64,000 nucleotides of DNA from UBA4582 sp047630175 (GCA_047630175.1 JBLHVI010000014.1:1-64000); one strand, 5' to 3'; positions 25,666-34,727 are shown, counted from the stretch's first letter. Made by a program: numbers and translations. The notes: generated by a model from the letters alone, not told the origin.

Positions 25666-27486
25666 TTACGCGACCTGTTCCCGACCGGCACGCTTACGCT
25701 CGTTCTCGGTCAAAAGCTTCTTACGAATCCTAAGGCTGGTAGGCGTCACCTCAACGAGTTCGTCGTCTTCAACAAATTCAATAGCCTGCTCCAACGTGTG
25801 CCGAATAGCACCCGTTAACGTAATGGCCTCATCAGTACCGGACGCCCTGACATTTGTCAGTTGCTTACCCTTAAGCGGGTTGACCATCAAATCGTTGCCC
25901 CGTGAATGCAGACCAATAACCATGCCCTCATAAACTTCTTCATTCGGCAAAATAAACATTCGACCGCGAGCCTGTAGATTAAAAATCGCAAAAGCCAGCG
26001 CTTTACCGCTCGCCATCGATACCAGCACTCCGTTGGTGCGACCTGACATCTCTTGGCTTGTAACGTCGCCGTAGTGAGAAAAAATACTGGTCATGATCCC
26101 GGTACCAGAAGTCATGGTCATAAAGGCGCCACGAAAACCAATCAGACCCCGTGTTGGAATCTGGTATTCAATACGCACGCGCCCCTTACCGTCAGGAATC
26201 ATATTTTCCAAAACACCCTTGCGACGTCCCAACTCTTCCATCGCCGAACCTTGGTGGACCTCTTCAATATCGAGCAGTACATTCTCAAATGGCTCTTGAC
26301 GTTTACCCTCAAACTCCCGGAAGATAACTTCAGGACGACCGACCGCCAGCTCGTAGCCTTCCCGGCGCATGGTTTCAATCAATACCGCTAGGTGCAACTC
26401 ACCGCGGCCAGAAACCTTGAATCGATCAGCACTGTCTGTGTCCTCAACACGCAAAGCAACATTGTGAATGAGCTCTCGCTCTAGGCGCTCGCGAATGTTA
26501 CGACTGGTCACAAACTTACCCTCGCGACCTGCGAATGGCGACGTGTTGACCCGGAAGGTCATGGAGATTGTCGGCTCATCGACCACCAGTGGCGGCAGCG
26601 CCTCAACATGATCTGGGTGACACAAGGTATCAGAAATTGAGAGCCCCTCAATGCCGGTGACACAAACGATGTTACCCGCCTCGGCACCATCTACCTCAAC
26701 ACGGTCGAGCCCCTGATAGCCCATTACTTGTAATACTTTGCCTTTCTTCACCTTGCCGTCGGCACCTACAACCGCTACCTGTTGGGCTTTCTTAACCTGC
26801 CCACGAGCAATGCGACCAAGTCCGATGACACCCACATAACTGTTATAGTCCAGCGCGCTGATCTGCATCTGAAAGGGTCCGTTCTCTTCTACAGCGGGCT
26901 CTGGGACATGATCAAGAATCGCCTGCAAGAGCACGGTTAGATCATCGCCGATGGCGTCCATGGACAATCCGGCCTTGCCTTGAATGGCCGAGCCATAGAT
27001 TACGGGGAAATCAAGCTGCTCGTCATTGGCGCCGAGCTTGTCAAATAGCTCAAAAACCTCGTCAACTACCCAGTCTGGTCGAGCTCCTTCACGGTCAATT
27101 TTGTTGATCATGACAATAGGATTCAGTCCATTGGCAAAAGCCTTGCTCGTCACAAAGCGTGTCTGCGGCATGGGACCATCGACTGCGTCAACTACCAATA
27201 GTACCGAGTCGACCATCGACAGAATACGTTCAACTTCGCCACCAAAATCTGCGTGTCCTGGTGTATCGACAATATTGATGCGGTGACCCTGCCATTCAAT
27301 CGCCGCATTTTTGGCGAGAATCGTAATACCACGCTCTTTCTCAAGATCGTTGGAATCCATCAGGCGTTCAACCTGCTCATCACCCCGGTGAAGGGATCCG
27401 GATTGTTGCAGCAGCTTATCGATTAATGTGGTTTTACCATGATCGACGTGGGCAATAATCGCGATGTTTCTTAATTTCTGGCTCAT
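25666..27486 (-). CDS. typA: Ribosome-binding GTPase TypA/BipA
   Basis: Translational GTPase of the EF-G family, involved in 50S assembly and stress adaptation. Domain order: G domain (AHVDHGKTTL, DTPGHADFGGE, NKIDREGA), domain II, EF-G-like III and V domains and the TypA-specific C-terminal domain. The ATG at 27486 (MSQKLRNIAII) has GGAG 5 nt upstream and gives the standard 607 aa; the longer frame to 27582 adds 32 residues with no homology expected. It is divergent from glnA. Confidence 0.97.
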   Translation of the reverse strand: MSQKLRNIAIIAHVDHGKTTLIDKLLQQSGSLHRGDEQVERLMDSNDLEKERGITILAKNAAIEWQGHRINIVDTPGHADFGGEVERILSMVDSVLLVVDAVDGPMPQTRFVTSKAFANGLNPIVMINKIDREGARPDWVVDEVFELFDKLGANDEQLDFPVIYGSAIQGKAGLSMDAIGDDLTVLLQAILDHVPEPAVEENGPFQMQISALDYNSYVGVIGLGRIARGQVKKAQQVAVVGADGKVKKGKVLQVMGYQGLDRVEVDGAEAGNIVCVTGIEGLSISDTLCHPDHVEALPPLVVDEPTISMTFRVNTSPFAGREGKFVTSRNIRERLERELIHNVALRVEDTDSADRFKVSGRGELHLAVLIETMRREGYELAVGRPEVIFREFEGKRQEPFENVLLDIEEVHQGSAMEELGRRKGVLENMIPDGKGRVRIEYQIPTRGLIGFRGAFMTMTSGTGIMTSIFSHYGDVTSQEMSGRTNGVLVSMASGKALAFAIFNLQARGRMFILPNEEVYEGMVIGLHSRGNDLMVNPLKGKQLTNVRASGTDEAITLTGAIRHTLEQAIEFVEDDELVEVTPTSLRIRKKLLTENERKRAGREQVA

Positions 27487-27716
27487 GAGTACTCCGTTCA
27501 ACGACGCGGCATTATACAGACTGTCAAGAGATTTAGACATCGACAATTCAATTAATCCAGCCCCAAATACCGTCCTAACCACGATATTTGCAGCTCATTC
27601 ATCGCAGAGCCCACCAAAGACACTGGGTTCGACCTCCTAGCTATTAATCTTACTGTCACTTGGTATCGCCCGTATTTGCTTCTCTGGGCCTCAGTTCTGG
27701 ATCACAACCTAATTCA

Positions 27717-27733
27717 CGCGCTATTATAGTGCA
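27717..27733 (+). promoter_or_regulatory. NtrC-type site 1 upstream of glnA
   Basis: CGCGCTATTATAGTGCA resembles the NtrC consensus TGCACYA-N3-TRGTGCA; the right half matches 6 of 7. Its centre is about 140 bp upstream of the start predicted from the sigma-54 promoter at 27839, the same position as enhancer site 1 of E. coli glnA. Confidence 0.6.
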
Positions 27734-27747
27734 TGCTCACCCACAAG

Positions 27748-27764
27748 CGCTCTATTTAGGTGCG
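27748..27764 (+). promoter_or_regulatory. NtrC-type site 2 upstream of glnA
   Basis: CGCTCTATTTAGGTGCG has a clear right half (GGTGC) and a weaker left half. Its centre is 31 bp (about three helical turns) from site 1 and about 109 bp upstream of the predicted start, close to E. coli glnA site 2. Confidence 0.5.
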
Positions 27765-27838
27765 TATTGGCGCGCCTCAAGCAAGGCAAGATGATCTGCA
27801 GCCCACCCTAAATGGATTACTTTATTATCTGCGACGAA

Positions 27839-27854
27839 TGGCATAGTCTTTGCT
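27839..27854 (+). promoter_or_regulatory. Sigma-54 promoter of glnA
   Basis: TGGCAT-AGTCT-TTGCT closely matches the consensus TGGCAC-N5-TTGCW, with exactly 10 bp between the GG and GC. The start would be near 27865, about 40 nt before the glnA ATG. The rest of the 27487-27905 gap shows no gene; it must also hold the typA promoter. Confidence 0.8.
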
Positions 27855-27905
27855 CTTTTATGTAGCACCGAATCAACCAGATATCCTATTGGAGGACCTC
27901 ACCAC

Positions 27906-29318
27906 ATGTCAGAAAAGACTCTGAGTCTAATCACTGAAAGCGAAGCGAAATGGGTCGACCTGCGTTTCACCGACACGCGCGGTAAAGAGCAGCACGTCAC
28001 CAATAATGCGAAGAAGGTAGATGCCGAGTTTTTTGAATTTGGCGCCATGTTCGACGGCTCATCAATCGGCGGCTGGAAACCTATCAATGAATCAGACATG
28101 ATCCTGATGCCTGACGACAGCACCGCGGTAATCGACCCTTTTACCGAGGAAACCACCGTCAACCTGCGCTGCAACATCCTCGAACCCAGCACCATGCAAG
28201 GCTATGACCGCGACCCACGATCTCTAGGCCAACGCGCCGAAGCTTACCTTGCAACAACGGGCATAGGCGACACGGCCTATTTCGGTCCCGAGCCCGAGTT
28301 CTTCATCTTTGACGATATCAAATACAAGTCAGACATGAGCGGCGCTATGTACAAAATCGAATCCGAAGAAGCTGCCTGGATGACAGATCACGCTTTCGAG
28401 GGTGGTAATCTGGGCCACAAACCTGGCGTCAAGGGTGGCTACTTCCCTGTACCCCCAGTCGATTCTCTATACGATATTCGTAACTCTATGTGTTCCGCTA
28501 TGGAAGCCATGGGGCTTGACATTGACTTGCATCACCACGAGGTCGGCACAGCCGGTCAGTGTGAGATCGGTGTGCCGTTCAATACCCTGACCAAGAAAGC
28601 CGACGAGGTACAAATTTACAAGTACTGCGTACTCAATGTTGCCAATGCCTATGGTAAGACCGCAACCTTCATGCCCAAGCCTCTAATGGGCGATAACGGC
28701 AGCGGCATGCACCTACATCAGTCAATCTGGAAGGAAGGCAAAAACACGTTCGCAGGCGAGGGCTACGGAAACCTTTCCCAGCAGGCGCTGTACTACATCG
28801 GCGGCATCATAAAACATGCGCGTGCCTTGAACGCGTTTGCCAATGCCAGCACCAACTCTTACAAACGCTTGGTGCCGGGCTTCGAAGCACCCGTGCTGCT
28901 GGCCTACTCTGCTCGTAACCGCTCCGCTTCAATTCGTATTCCGTACGTTCAAGGTGGCAACCCTAAGGGTGTTCGTCTGGAAGTTCGTTTTGGCGACCCA
29001 ACGGCCAATCCATACCTGATGTTCTCTGCCATGTTGATGGCTGGCCTTGATGGTATTAAGAATAAGATTGATCCTGGCGCACCCATGGACAAGGACTTGT
29101 ATGACCTACCCGCTGAAGAACTAAAGGACATCCCTACCGTGGCGAATTCGCTAGAAATGGCCCTCGATTGCCTCAACAAGGACCGAGGATTCCTGACCGA
29201 GGGCGATGTCTTCACTGACTCAATGCTCGACGGTTATATCGACCTGAAAATGGCTGAAGTACGACGCCTAGACTCGACGCCCCACCCGGTTGAGTTCGAC
29301 ATGTACTACAGCGTCTAG
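27906..29318 (+). CDS. glnA: Glutamine synthetase, type I
   Basis: ATP-dependent condensation of ammonium and glutamate, the main route of ammonium assimilation; a cytosolic dodecamer. The protein (470 aa) shows MFDGSSIGGW, the catalytic HHEVGTAGQCEI, NGSGMHLHQS and the ATP-site RSASIRIPY. Tyr399 in DLYDLPAEE is the adenylylation site of GSI-beta enzymes, so activity is probably controlled by GlnE. GGAGG precedes the ATG. Transcription appears to be sigma-54/NtrC dependent. Confidence 0.98.
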   Translation: MSEKTLSLITESEAKWVDLRFTDTRGKEQHVTNNAKKVDAEFFEFGAMFDGSSIGGWKPINESDMILMPDDSTAVIDPFTEETTVNLRCNILEPSTMQGYDRDPRSLGQRAEAYLATTGIGDTAYFGPEPEFFIFDDIKYKSDMSGAMYKIESEEAAWMTDHAFEGGNLGHKPGVKGGYFPVPPVDSLYDIRNSMCSAMEAMGLDIDLHHHEVGTAGQCEIGVPFNTLTKKADEVQIYKYCVLNVANAYGKTATFMPKPLMGDNGSGMHLHQSIWKEGKNTFAGEGYGNLSQQALYYIGGIIKHARALNAFANASTNSYKRLVPGFEAPVLLAYSARNRSASIRIPYVQGGNPKGVRLEVRFGDPTANPYLMFSAMLMAGLDGIKNKIDPGAPMDKDLYDLPAEELKDIPTVANSLEMALDCLNKDRGFLTEGDVFTDSMLDGYIDLKMAEVRRLDSTPHPVEFDMYYSV

Positions 29319-29331
29319 CACTAACGCCGCC

Positions 29332-29360
29332 GAGCACTGCAGCATGCTGCCACAGTGCTC
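29332..29360 (+). other. Hairpin in the glnA 3' untranslated region
   Basis: GAGCACTG (29332-29339) pairs with CAGTGCTC (29353-29360), with a nested CAGCATGCTG palindrome in the loop. There is no U-tract. With the terminator 16 nt further on it gives an 87-nt structured tail on glnA mRNA. Confidence 0.5.
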
Positions 29361-29375
29361 TCTGCAAGATCCCGT

Positions 29376-29405
29376 CCCGCGACGCAATATCGCGGGATTT
29401 TTTTT
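29376..29405 (+). terminator. Intrinsic terminator of glnA
   Basis: CCCGCGA and TCGCGGG form a perfect 7-bp GC-rich stem (loop CGCAATA), followed by A and eight T. It separates glnA from ntrBC. Confidence 0.92.
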
Positions 29406-29511
29406 ACCCGCAAACCTATCCAACGAGAGAACAACCGCACGCGCTCTAAACATGAATCTAGACGCACCCCGTTAGTCGCTCCCTGTTAATCGCACCATGG
29501 AAACTCACTAT

Positions 29512-29528
29512 CGCACCATTTTGGTGCT
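29512..29528 (+). promoter_or_regulatory. NtrC binding site upstream of ntrB
   Basis: GCACCATTTTGGTGC (29513-29527) is essentially the NtrC consensus in reverse (GCACCAAAATGGTGC). A second GCACCA half-site starts at 29492. The centre is about 105 bp upstream of the start implied by the sigma-54 promoter at 29599. Confidence 0.8.
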
Positions 29529-29598
29529 AAAGTGCCACCCTATCTATGAACAACACGACAGAGACCAACAAAAACACCCGCGTTCAGCACCCTAAAAT

Positions 29599-29614
29599 TG
29601 GTTCGAATATTGCT
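29599..29614 (+). promoter_or_regulatory. Candidate sigma-54 promoter of ntrBC
   Basis: TGGTTC-GAATA-TTGCT keeps GG and GC 10 bp apart and has a consensus -12 half; the -24 half is degenerate (TTC for CAC). With the strong NtrC site upstream it suggests autoregulation of ntrBC. A further NtrC-like GCACC...GGT overlaps it. No gene is seen elsewhere in 29406-29811. Confidence 0.55.
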
Positions 29615-29811
29615 TACTTTATAGCAAAGGCAACCGCCCATAGCAGCGCACCGGCAGAGATCCTGGCAAACTCTCGTTACCGGCGCAGCTACACGACAAC
29701 CGAGTGTTAACACATAAATGTCTACAACCAGCCTGCTATATGCCAACGCCCACAAGGCGGTGACAACCGAAGCTAAACAAAGCGACTCATGTTAAATCGC
29801 AGTAATGAATT

Positions 29812-30858
29812 ATGACCGAAAACATTCTTAATAGCCTGAGCATTGCAATTCTGACAGTTGACCATGAACTCAAGCTGTCTTTTATCAACGCCTCAGCGGA
29901 AAGTCTGCTGGATATCTCGTCGGCGCGCGCGCTCGGCCATCCCATTGGCGACATCATACAAAACCACAACGAAATAGAATCCGTTCTTTACGATTCATTG
30001 CAAAGTGGTCAGCCGTATACTCGCCGCCGAGCCGAGATACAGCTTCATGATGGCCACAATGTGACGGTTGACTACACGATCACCCCAAGCAACGACGCTG
30101 AATGGCCCAGCCTAATCATTGAACTCTATGCACTCGACCGTTACTTGCGCATAGACCGCGACGAGGCCGATAGGGGCCATCAGGATGCAACCCGACAAAT
30201 GATCCGCGGGTTGGCTCATGAAATCAAAAACCCCTTGGGCGGCATCAGAGGCTCAGCACAATTGTTGGCGCGAGCTTTAACTGACAATAGTCACAAAGAA
30301 TACACAGATATTATTATCACAGAAACTGACCGCCTGACGTCTTTAGTTGATCGCCTACTCGGACCCAAGACTGTGCCACGCCCCGTCATCTCGAATGTCC
30401 ATGAGCTACTTGAACGAGTCAGAATACTTATTGAGCTTGAATCGACCAGCGGTTTAAAAATCCACCGCGACTACGACCCAAGCATCCCTGAGATTATTCT
30501 CGACCCAGAACTTATGATTCAGGTATTCCTGAACATCGCCCGCAACGCCTTGCAGTGCCTCGCCGAGGTACCGCGGCCAAGCCTGAAATTCACCACCCGT
30601 ACCGAACGCCAATACACTATCGGTGCGAAGTTGCACCGCATTGTTACTCGCGTCGATATCGTAGATAACGGCCCCGGCATTCCGCTGGAGCTAAAAGATC
30701 AACTGTTTTTCCCAATGATCAGCGGTCGCGCTGATGGCACAGGGCTAGGGCTGTCTTTTGCGCAGGCCATCGTCCATCAACACCGGGGCAGCATAGAGTT
30801 CGAAAGTGAACCCGGCAGAACCCGGTTTTCGATAATTTTACCAATGGAGCAGAACTAA
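29812..30858 (+). CDS. glnL: Nitrogen regulation sensor kinase/phosphatase NtrB
   Basis: Cytosolic two-component kinase that phosphorylates NtrC under nitrogen limitation and, with PII, dephosphorylates it in excess. It has an N-terminal PAS domain (ILNSLSIAILTVDHELKLSF), the H-box with phospho-acceptor His136 (GLAHEIKNPLGG), and an ATPase domain with N-box NIARNALQCL, DNGPGIP and DGTGLGLSFAQ. No membrane segment. Its stop overlaps the ntrC start (TAATG). Confidence 0.97.
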   Translation: MTENILNSLSIAILTVDHELKLSFINASAESLLDISSARALGHPIGDIIQNHNEIESVLYDSLQSGQPYTRRRAEIQLHDGHNVTVDYTITPSNDAEWPSLIIELYALDRYLRIDRDEADRGHQDATRQMIRGLAHEIKNPLGGIRGSAQLLARALTDNSHKEYTDIIITETDRLTSLVDRLLGPKTVPRPVISNVHELLERVRILIELESTSGLKIHRDYDPSIPEIILDPELMIQVFLNIARNALQCLAEVPRPSLKFTTRTERQYTIGAKLHRIVTRVDIVDNGPGIPLELKDQLFFPMISGRADGTGLGLSFAQAIVHQHRGSIEFESEPGRTRFSIILPMEQN

Positions 30859-32294
30859 TGAGCGCAGCGAGCAATGTATGGGTCGTCGATGATGAACGAT
30901 CAATCCGCTGGGTACTGGAAAAGGCACTCACTCAGGAAGGTCTCAACGTTACTTGCTTTGAGGATGGCCAGTCGTTATTGAATAATCTTGATAGTGAAAA
31001 GCCAGACGCAATCGTCAGCGATATACGCATGCCTGGCATCGACGGGCTGGACCTGTTGGACCGCATCAAGCAGTTCTGCCCTGAGCTACCCGTCATCATC
31101 ATGACAGCCCATTCGGATCTCGACAGTGCAGTCTCGTCTATTCAAGGCGGCGCGTTTGAATATATACCAAAACCCTTTGAAGTCGACGAAGCCGTCGCCG
31201 TGGTTAAGCGTGCAATTCGACACTATCAAGAGAGCGCTCCCGTCGAAAGCGTCGCTGTTCAGGCAGACTCAGAAATCATCGGTAAAGCTTCCGCCATGCA
31301 AGAGGTTTTTCGCGCAATCGGGCGCCTGTCCAAATCCAACGTGACGGTGCTGATAAACGGTCAATCTGGCACCGGCAAAGAACTGGTAGCACAGGCCTTG
31401 CATAAGCATAGTCCGCGCTCAGGCAATACTTTTATCGCGTTAAATATGGCCGCTATTCCTCATGACCTCATCGAGTCAGAGTTATTTGGTCATGAAAAAG
31501 GTGCCTTTACCGGGGCTAACCAACTGCGTAAGGGGCGTTTTGAGCAAGCGGATCAAGGTACTTTGTTTCTTGACGAGATCGGTGACATGCCGGCTGAAAC
31601 CCAGACCCGCTTGCTAAGAGTGCTCTCGGACGGCGAATACTATCGCGTCGGAGGCCACGAGCCTTTGAAAGCTGATGTGCGCATTATTGCCGCCACGCAC
31701 CAGAACCTAGAAGACCTAGTAAAGCAAAATCGCTTTCGCGAAGATCTGTTTCACCGTCTGAACGTTATACGTATTCATATTCCCAACCTACGCGAGCGTA
31801 AAGAAGATATCCCGCTATTGGCTAACTACTTTATGCAGGAGGCCGCTCGCGAGTTAAATGAGGATGCCAAAATCCTAAAACCTGAAACCATCAATTACAT
31901 TACTGGGCTGCCGTGGCCGGGCAACGTTCGCCAGCTGGAGAATTTTTGCCGCTGGATTACCGTTATGGCAACTGGTCGAGAAGTCGCCATTGATGATCTG
32001 CCGCCCGAATTATTGGAAGCACGCGACCAGCCTGGGCAAGGTGAAAACTGGGAGAAAAATCTGCGTACTTGGGCAACGCGTAAGCTCTCTCAAATTGGGC
32101 CCTCAGACGAAGGCCTGCTGAACACAGCTATCCCACGCTTTGAGCGCATCATGATTGAATCGGCGCTAAAACAGACTGGCGGGCGCAAGCGCGACGCAGC
32201 ACTACTGCTTGGCTGGGGACGCAACACGCTGACGCGCAAAATCAACGAATTGGGCATGGGTAGCGCTGTGGTTGCAGACGACTTGGAGGCGTAG
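30858..32294 (+). CDS. glnG: Nitrogen regulation response regulator NtrC
   Basis: Sigma-54 activator. The receiver domain carries Asp55 (AIVSDIRMPG). The AAA+ domain has Walker A GQSGTGKE, the sigma-54-contacting GAFTGA loop, FLDEIGDMP and an arginine finger region. The C-terminal Fis-type helix-turn-helix reads GRKRDAALLLGWGRNTLTRK. Length 478 aa. The likely targets visible here are glnA and its own operon. Confidence 0.98.
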   Translation: MSAASNVWVVDDERSIRWVLEKALTQEGLNVTCFEDGQSLLNNLDSEKPDAIVSDIRMPGIDGLDLLDRIKQFCPELPVIIMTAHSDLDSAVSSIQGGAFEYIPKPFEVDEAVAVVKRAIRHYQESAPVESVAVQADSEIIGKASAMQEVFRAIGRLSKSNVTVLINGQSGTGKELVAQALHKHSPRSGNTFIALNMAAIPHDLIESELFGHEKGAFTGANQLRKGRFEQADQGTLFLDEIGDMPAETQTRLLRVLSDGEYYRVGGHEPLKADVRIIAATHQNLEDLVKQNRFREDLFHRLNVIRIHIPNLRERKEDIPLLANYFMQEAARELNEDAKILKPETINYITGLPWPGNVRQLENFCRWITVMATGREVAIDDLPPELLEARDQPGQGENWEKNLRTWATRKLSQIGPSDEGLLNTAIPRFERIMIESALKQTGGRKRDAALLLGWGRNTLTRKINELGMGSAVVADDLEA

Positions 32295-32310
32295 GGCTTA
32301 AACCCAATCA

Positions 32311-32331
32311 AGCCGTGTGATCTGCACGGCT
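32311..32331. terminator. Hairpin between convergent ntrC and mshP
   Basis: AGCCGTG-TGATCTG-CACGGCT, a perfect 7-bp stem in the 65-bp convergent gap. The following sequence is only moderately T-rich on each strand, so this is a probable weak bidirectional terminator for ntrBC and the MSHA operon. Confidence 0.55.
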
Positions 32332-32359
32332 CAGTTATTTGTCACTTGCGGCAAACAGC

Positions 32360-32857
32360 TCAGGGTTTCAGTCGCACTTGCACCGTACGCCTAGCTTCGA
32401 CATCGCCGGCGCTGCAAAGGCCAACAGACTCTAGCGTGTAGAATACTTGGCCACTGACATTGACGGTGTCGCAGGACACGGTAGCCACGCAACTACTCAT
32501 TGCTGGGTCGGTAAACGTGAACACATGAGCCGAGCACGTCGATACCCCAGTGGGAGGGAAAACCCGATTTGCACCAAGCTGCGCACCGCTCTCGGCCGCA
32601 TAAAATGCCTTAAGTGACAATATTTCATAACTGTATATTTTCGAGTCAACCTCCAGCATACGCGTCATAGCCAGCACCAGCAGTGCCACCACGACTATCA
32701 AAAAGATCACCCCCACCAGCCCCATACCCGCCTGCCGACGGCGCAGATTGCAGAAATCAGAATCAGGCCGAGAGAAAGGTCGACTTTCAGACCGACTTTC
32801 AGACCGACTTTCAGACCGACAACGAGTCACGCCTCTACCGTTAGTATCATGGCACAT
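32360..32857 (-). CDS. mshP: MSHA pilus minor component MshP-like
   Basis: Small membrane-anchored protein at the end of the MSHA operon. A basic N-terminus is followed by QAGMGLVGVIFLIVVVALLV and a periplasmic Cys-containing domain with YAAESGAQLGANRVF, as in MshP. It lacks the Glu at +5 typical of pilins. The ATG at 32857 (GGAGG 12 nt upstream) overlaps the mshO end; a start at 32929 would lie inside mshO. The cytoplasmic segment carries Ser-Glu-Ser-Arg repeats from a 12-bp tandem repeat, which is unusual. Confidence 0.8.
   Translation of the reverse strand: MCHDTNGRGVTRCRSESRSESRSESRPFSRPDSDFCNLRRRQAGMGLVGVIFLIVVVALLVLAMTRMLEVDSKIYSYEILSLKAFYAAESGAQLGANRVFPPTGVSTCSAHVFTFTDPAMSSCVATVSCDTVNVSGQVFYTLESVGLCSAGDVEARRTVQVRLKP
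32783..32818. repeat. 12-bp tandem repeat in mshP (3 copies)
   Basis: ACTTTCAGACCG is repeated exactly at 32783-32794, 32795-32806 and 32807-32818, encoding Arg-Ser-Glu-Ser units ahead of the membrane helix. Confidence 0.9.
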
Positions 32858-33674
32858 TACGTAGCTGTACCTCCGACACCAACCGCTGAGTTTCCCCCGC
32901 CTCAATAAACTGCAGATCAACAGTAACAATGGCGTTGCGCACTAGCGTTGCTGTCTCGTACTGGAACGGCGCGGGAGATATATCAACACCATCGACCAGC
33001 AAAGCGCGACTAGGCAGTGCTGTAGGCAAACCAGCGACACTGTTTTGCGTAGCCTGCAGTCCGTAGTTTTTATAGCGAAACAAAAGCTCGCCGTCGAGGC
33101 AGTAACTCACCGGTGCGTCGACCAAAAAAAAACGCTCTAGGGGCGAATGATTAGCGAACTGAAAACTACTCGCCATAGTCACAGTGACAATATTACTGGC
33201 GTCTGCGGCACTTAATGTCGCCAGATCTGACATAACACCACCTGCTGCGTTGTAAACGTTGTTAGGGCTCAGCGGATAGACCACCACCCGACCTGATTCG
33301 GTTTCTTGTCCTGGATTCATCGCCGCACTTCTAAAACTAATGGCAGCTGCTTCTACGGGCAAATTAAGATAAGTACCGGCCGCACGAATCGGAATAAATT
33401 CGAGGCAGTTACCTGCAACGTTGACCCGAATACTGTTTGGCAATGCGCTGCGTAATTCTCGGCTGATTCGCTCTACAGCGATACGTGAAGCACTACCCAG
33501 GGCCTGACGGTTACTCATTGCCAGAAAGCCGTCGGTGGAATACCGAATCATCTCAACGCCGGCCAGCGACACCAGCGACATCAGCACAATAACGACGACT
33601 AACTCGACAAGGGTAAAACCATTGTTGCCAACACCCATCGCCCGTGAACGGTGCTTGTGTGGCCCGAAAAACAT
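32847..33674 (-). CDS. mshO: MSHA minor pseudopilin MshO
   Basis: Prepilin-like protein with cleavage site NNG/FTLVELVVVIVLMSL (Glu at +5). The ectodomain of about 240 residues contains FEFxP-type LEFIPIRAAGTYLNL and a Cys pair. It is larger than the other pilins, as is usual for MshO. It overlaps mshD (TGATG) and mshP. Confidence 0.9.
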   Translation of the reverse strand: MFFGPHKHRSRAMGVGNNGFTLVELVVVIVLMSLVSLAGVEMIRYSTDGFLAMSNRQALGSASRIAVERISRELRSALPNSIRVNVAGNCLEFIPIRAAGTYLNLPVEAAAISFRSAAMNPGQETESGRVVVYPLSPNNVYNAAGGVMSDLATLSAADASNIVTVTMASSFQFANHSPLERFFLVDAPVSYCLDGELLFRYKNYGLQATQNSVAGLPTALPSRALLVDGVDISPAPFQYETATLVRNAIVTVDLQFIEAGETQRLVSEVQLRNVP

Positions 33675-34231
33675 CAGAAGTTACCCTTATAGACCGAGAA
33701 CGCCAATGAGGACCCCGTCGGCGGAACGATCGTCACCCGTATGAGCTTTGCATCAGTCACCTCATCAAGCACCAGCTCAGCGCGCTGAGCTTCTGTGACA
33801 TAAGCAACCTGAACCTCAACCCGATAGCCCGCATAGTTCTGCCGAACAACACCGTCCGGGTCCATGGGAGGACTTTCATTCAGCAAATGATAATCATCAA
33901 CGTCATCAAATTGCGCACGCTCGGCTTCCTCTGAACCAATCGCGCCACAAATACCAGTCGACGGCGAACAGGCAGGCACACCACCAGTGGGCGAGTTTTC
34001 ATCGAAGCGTTTTGTTAGTATCTCTTCAAGATAGGCCTGGCCCAGCTCAACAAGCTTAACCTGGTAAAGCAAATCAGCGCTGCGACTGCTACTAAACGAT
34101 AGTGTGCTGGCAATGGCCACTAAAACGAGAGACATCAAAACAATCGTGATGACCAGCTCTACAAGTGTCGCGCCGCGGCAGTTTCGTCCCACGCAAGAAC
34201 ATACTAATGAATTAGATACAAATTCCCGCAT
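33674..34231 (-). CDS. mshD: MSHA minor pseudopilin MshD
   Basis: Prepilin-like protein with leader CRG/ATLVELVITIVLMSLVLVAI and an ectodomain containing YLEEILTKRFDENSP and CSPSTGICG. The ATG at 34231 is chosen; it overlaps the mshC 3' end by 20 bp. The longer frame to 34282 lies further inside mshC. Probable minor pilin that primes assembly. Confidence 0.88.
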   Translation of the reverse strand: MREFVSNSLVCSCVGRNCRGATLVELVITIVLMSLVLVAIASTLSFSSSRSADLLYQVKLVELGQAYLEEILTKRFDENSPTGGVPACSPSTGICGAIGSEEAERAQFDDVDDYHLLNESPPMDPDGVVRQNYAGYRVEVQVAYVTEAQRAELVLDEVTDAKLIRVTIVPPTGSSLAFSVYKGNF

Positions 34232-34715
34232 GCGCAAATCCCAATGGCGATATACACAGACGGTAGTCATTACCGCCTGCAAAATCGAAACTCACACCGC
34301 TATCGACAGTACCCGGGGAGCCCCCAAGCAGCACAGAAAAGGTGTTACCTAGGGCATCATAGGTCAATGCCAAGCTGTCGGTTGCCGTCAGGTTTGTGGG
34401 GCCTATCCCCGCAGTAACGGCAACACTTGTGGTGACACCCACAGTCACAGTATGCAACACGGTCAAGGTGGATCCATCATCTGCCAGCACGTCGATACGC
34501 CATTCACTACCCGATTGTACGATAGTCAGCGATATCTCCACCCCAGGTCTTGCCACAGCGGTGCGCTGAGCCAGACGAGCTATTGACAACACTTCTGTTG
34601 AAAACACTGAAGCGTCAAACGCAGCGGTATTAAACCAACGGGGTGCAACCACTGCTGTAACAATACCCAACAATAGAATAACCGTCACCAGCTCGATAAC
34701 AGTAAAGCCTTTCAC
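34212..34715 (-). CDS. mshC: MSHA minor pseudopilin MshC
   Basis: Prepilin with a minimal leader (MKG/FTVIELVTVILLLGIVTAVV). The ectodomain is rich in Thr/Val/Ser and ends with a disulfide-like pair in CISPLGFAHAGIC. Length 167 aa. It begins 12 bp after mshA. Confidence 0.88.
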   Translation of the reverse strand: MKGFTVIELVTVILLLGIVTAVVAPRWFNTAAFDASVFSTEVLSIARLAQRTAVARPGVEISLTIVQSGSEWRIDVLADDGSTLTVLHTVTVGVTTSVAVTAGIGPTNLTATDSLALTYDALGNTFSVLLGGSPGTVDSGVSFDFAGGNDYRLCISPLGFAHAGICI

Positions 34716-34727
34716 GGCAGTAAATTG

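Noticed and set aside
27768..27783. TGGCGC-N5-AAGCA as a glnA sigma-54 promoter
   Set aside because: The -12 half is poor and the promoter at 27839 matches far better and fits the NtrC spacing.
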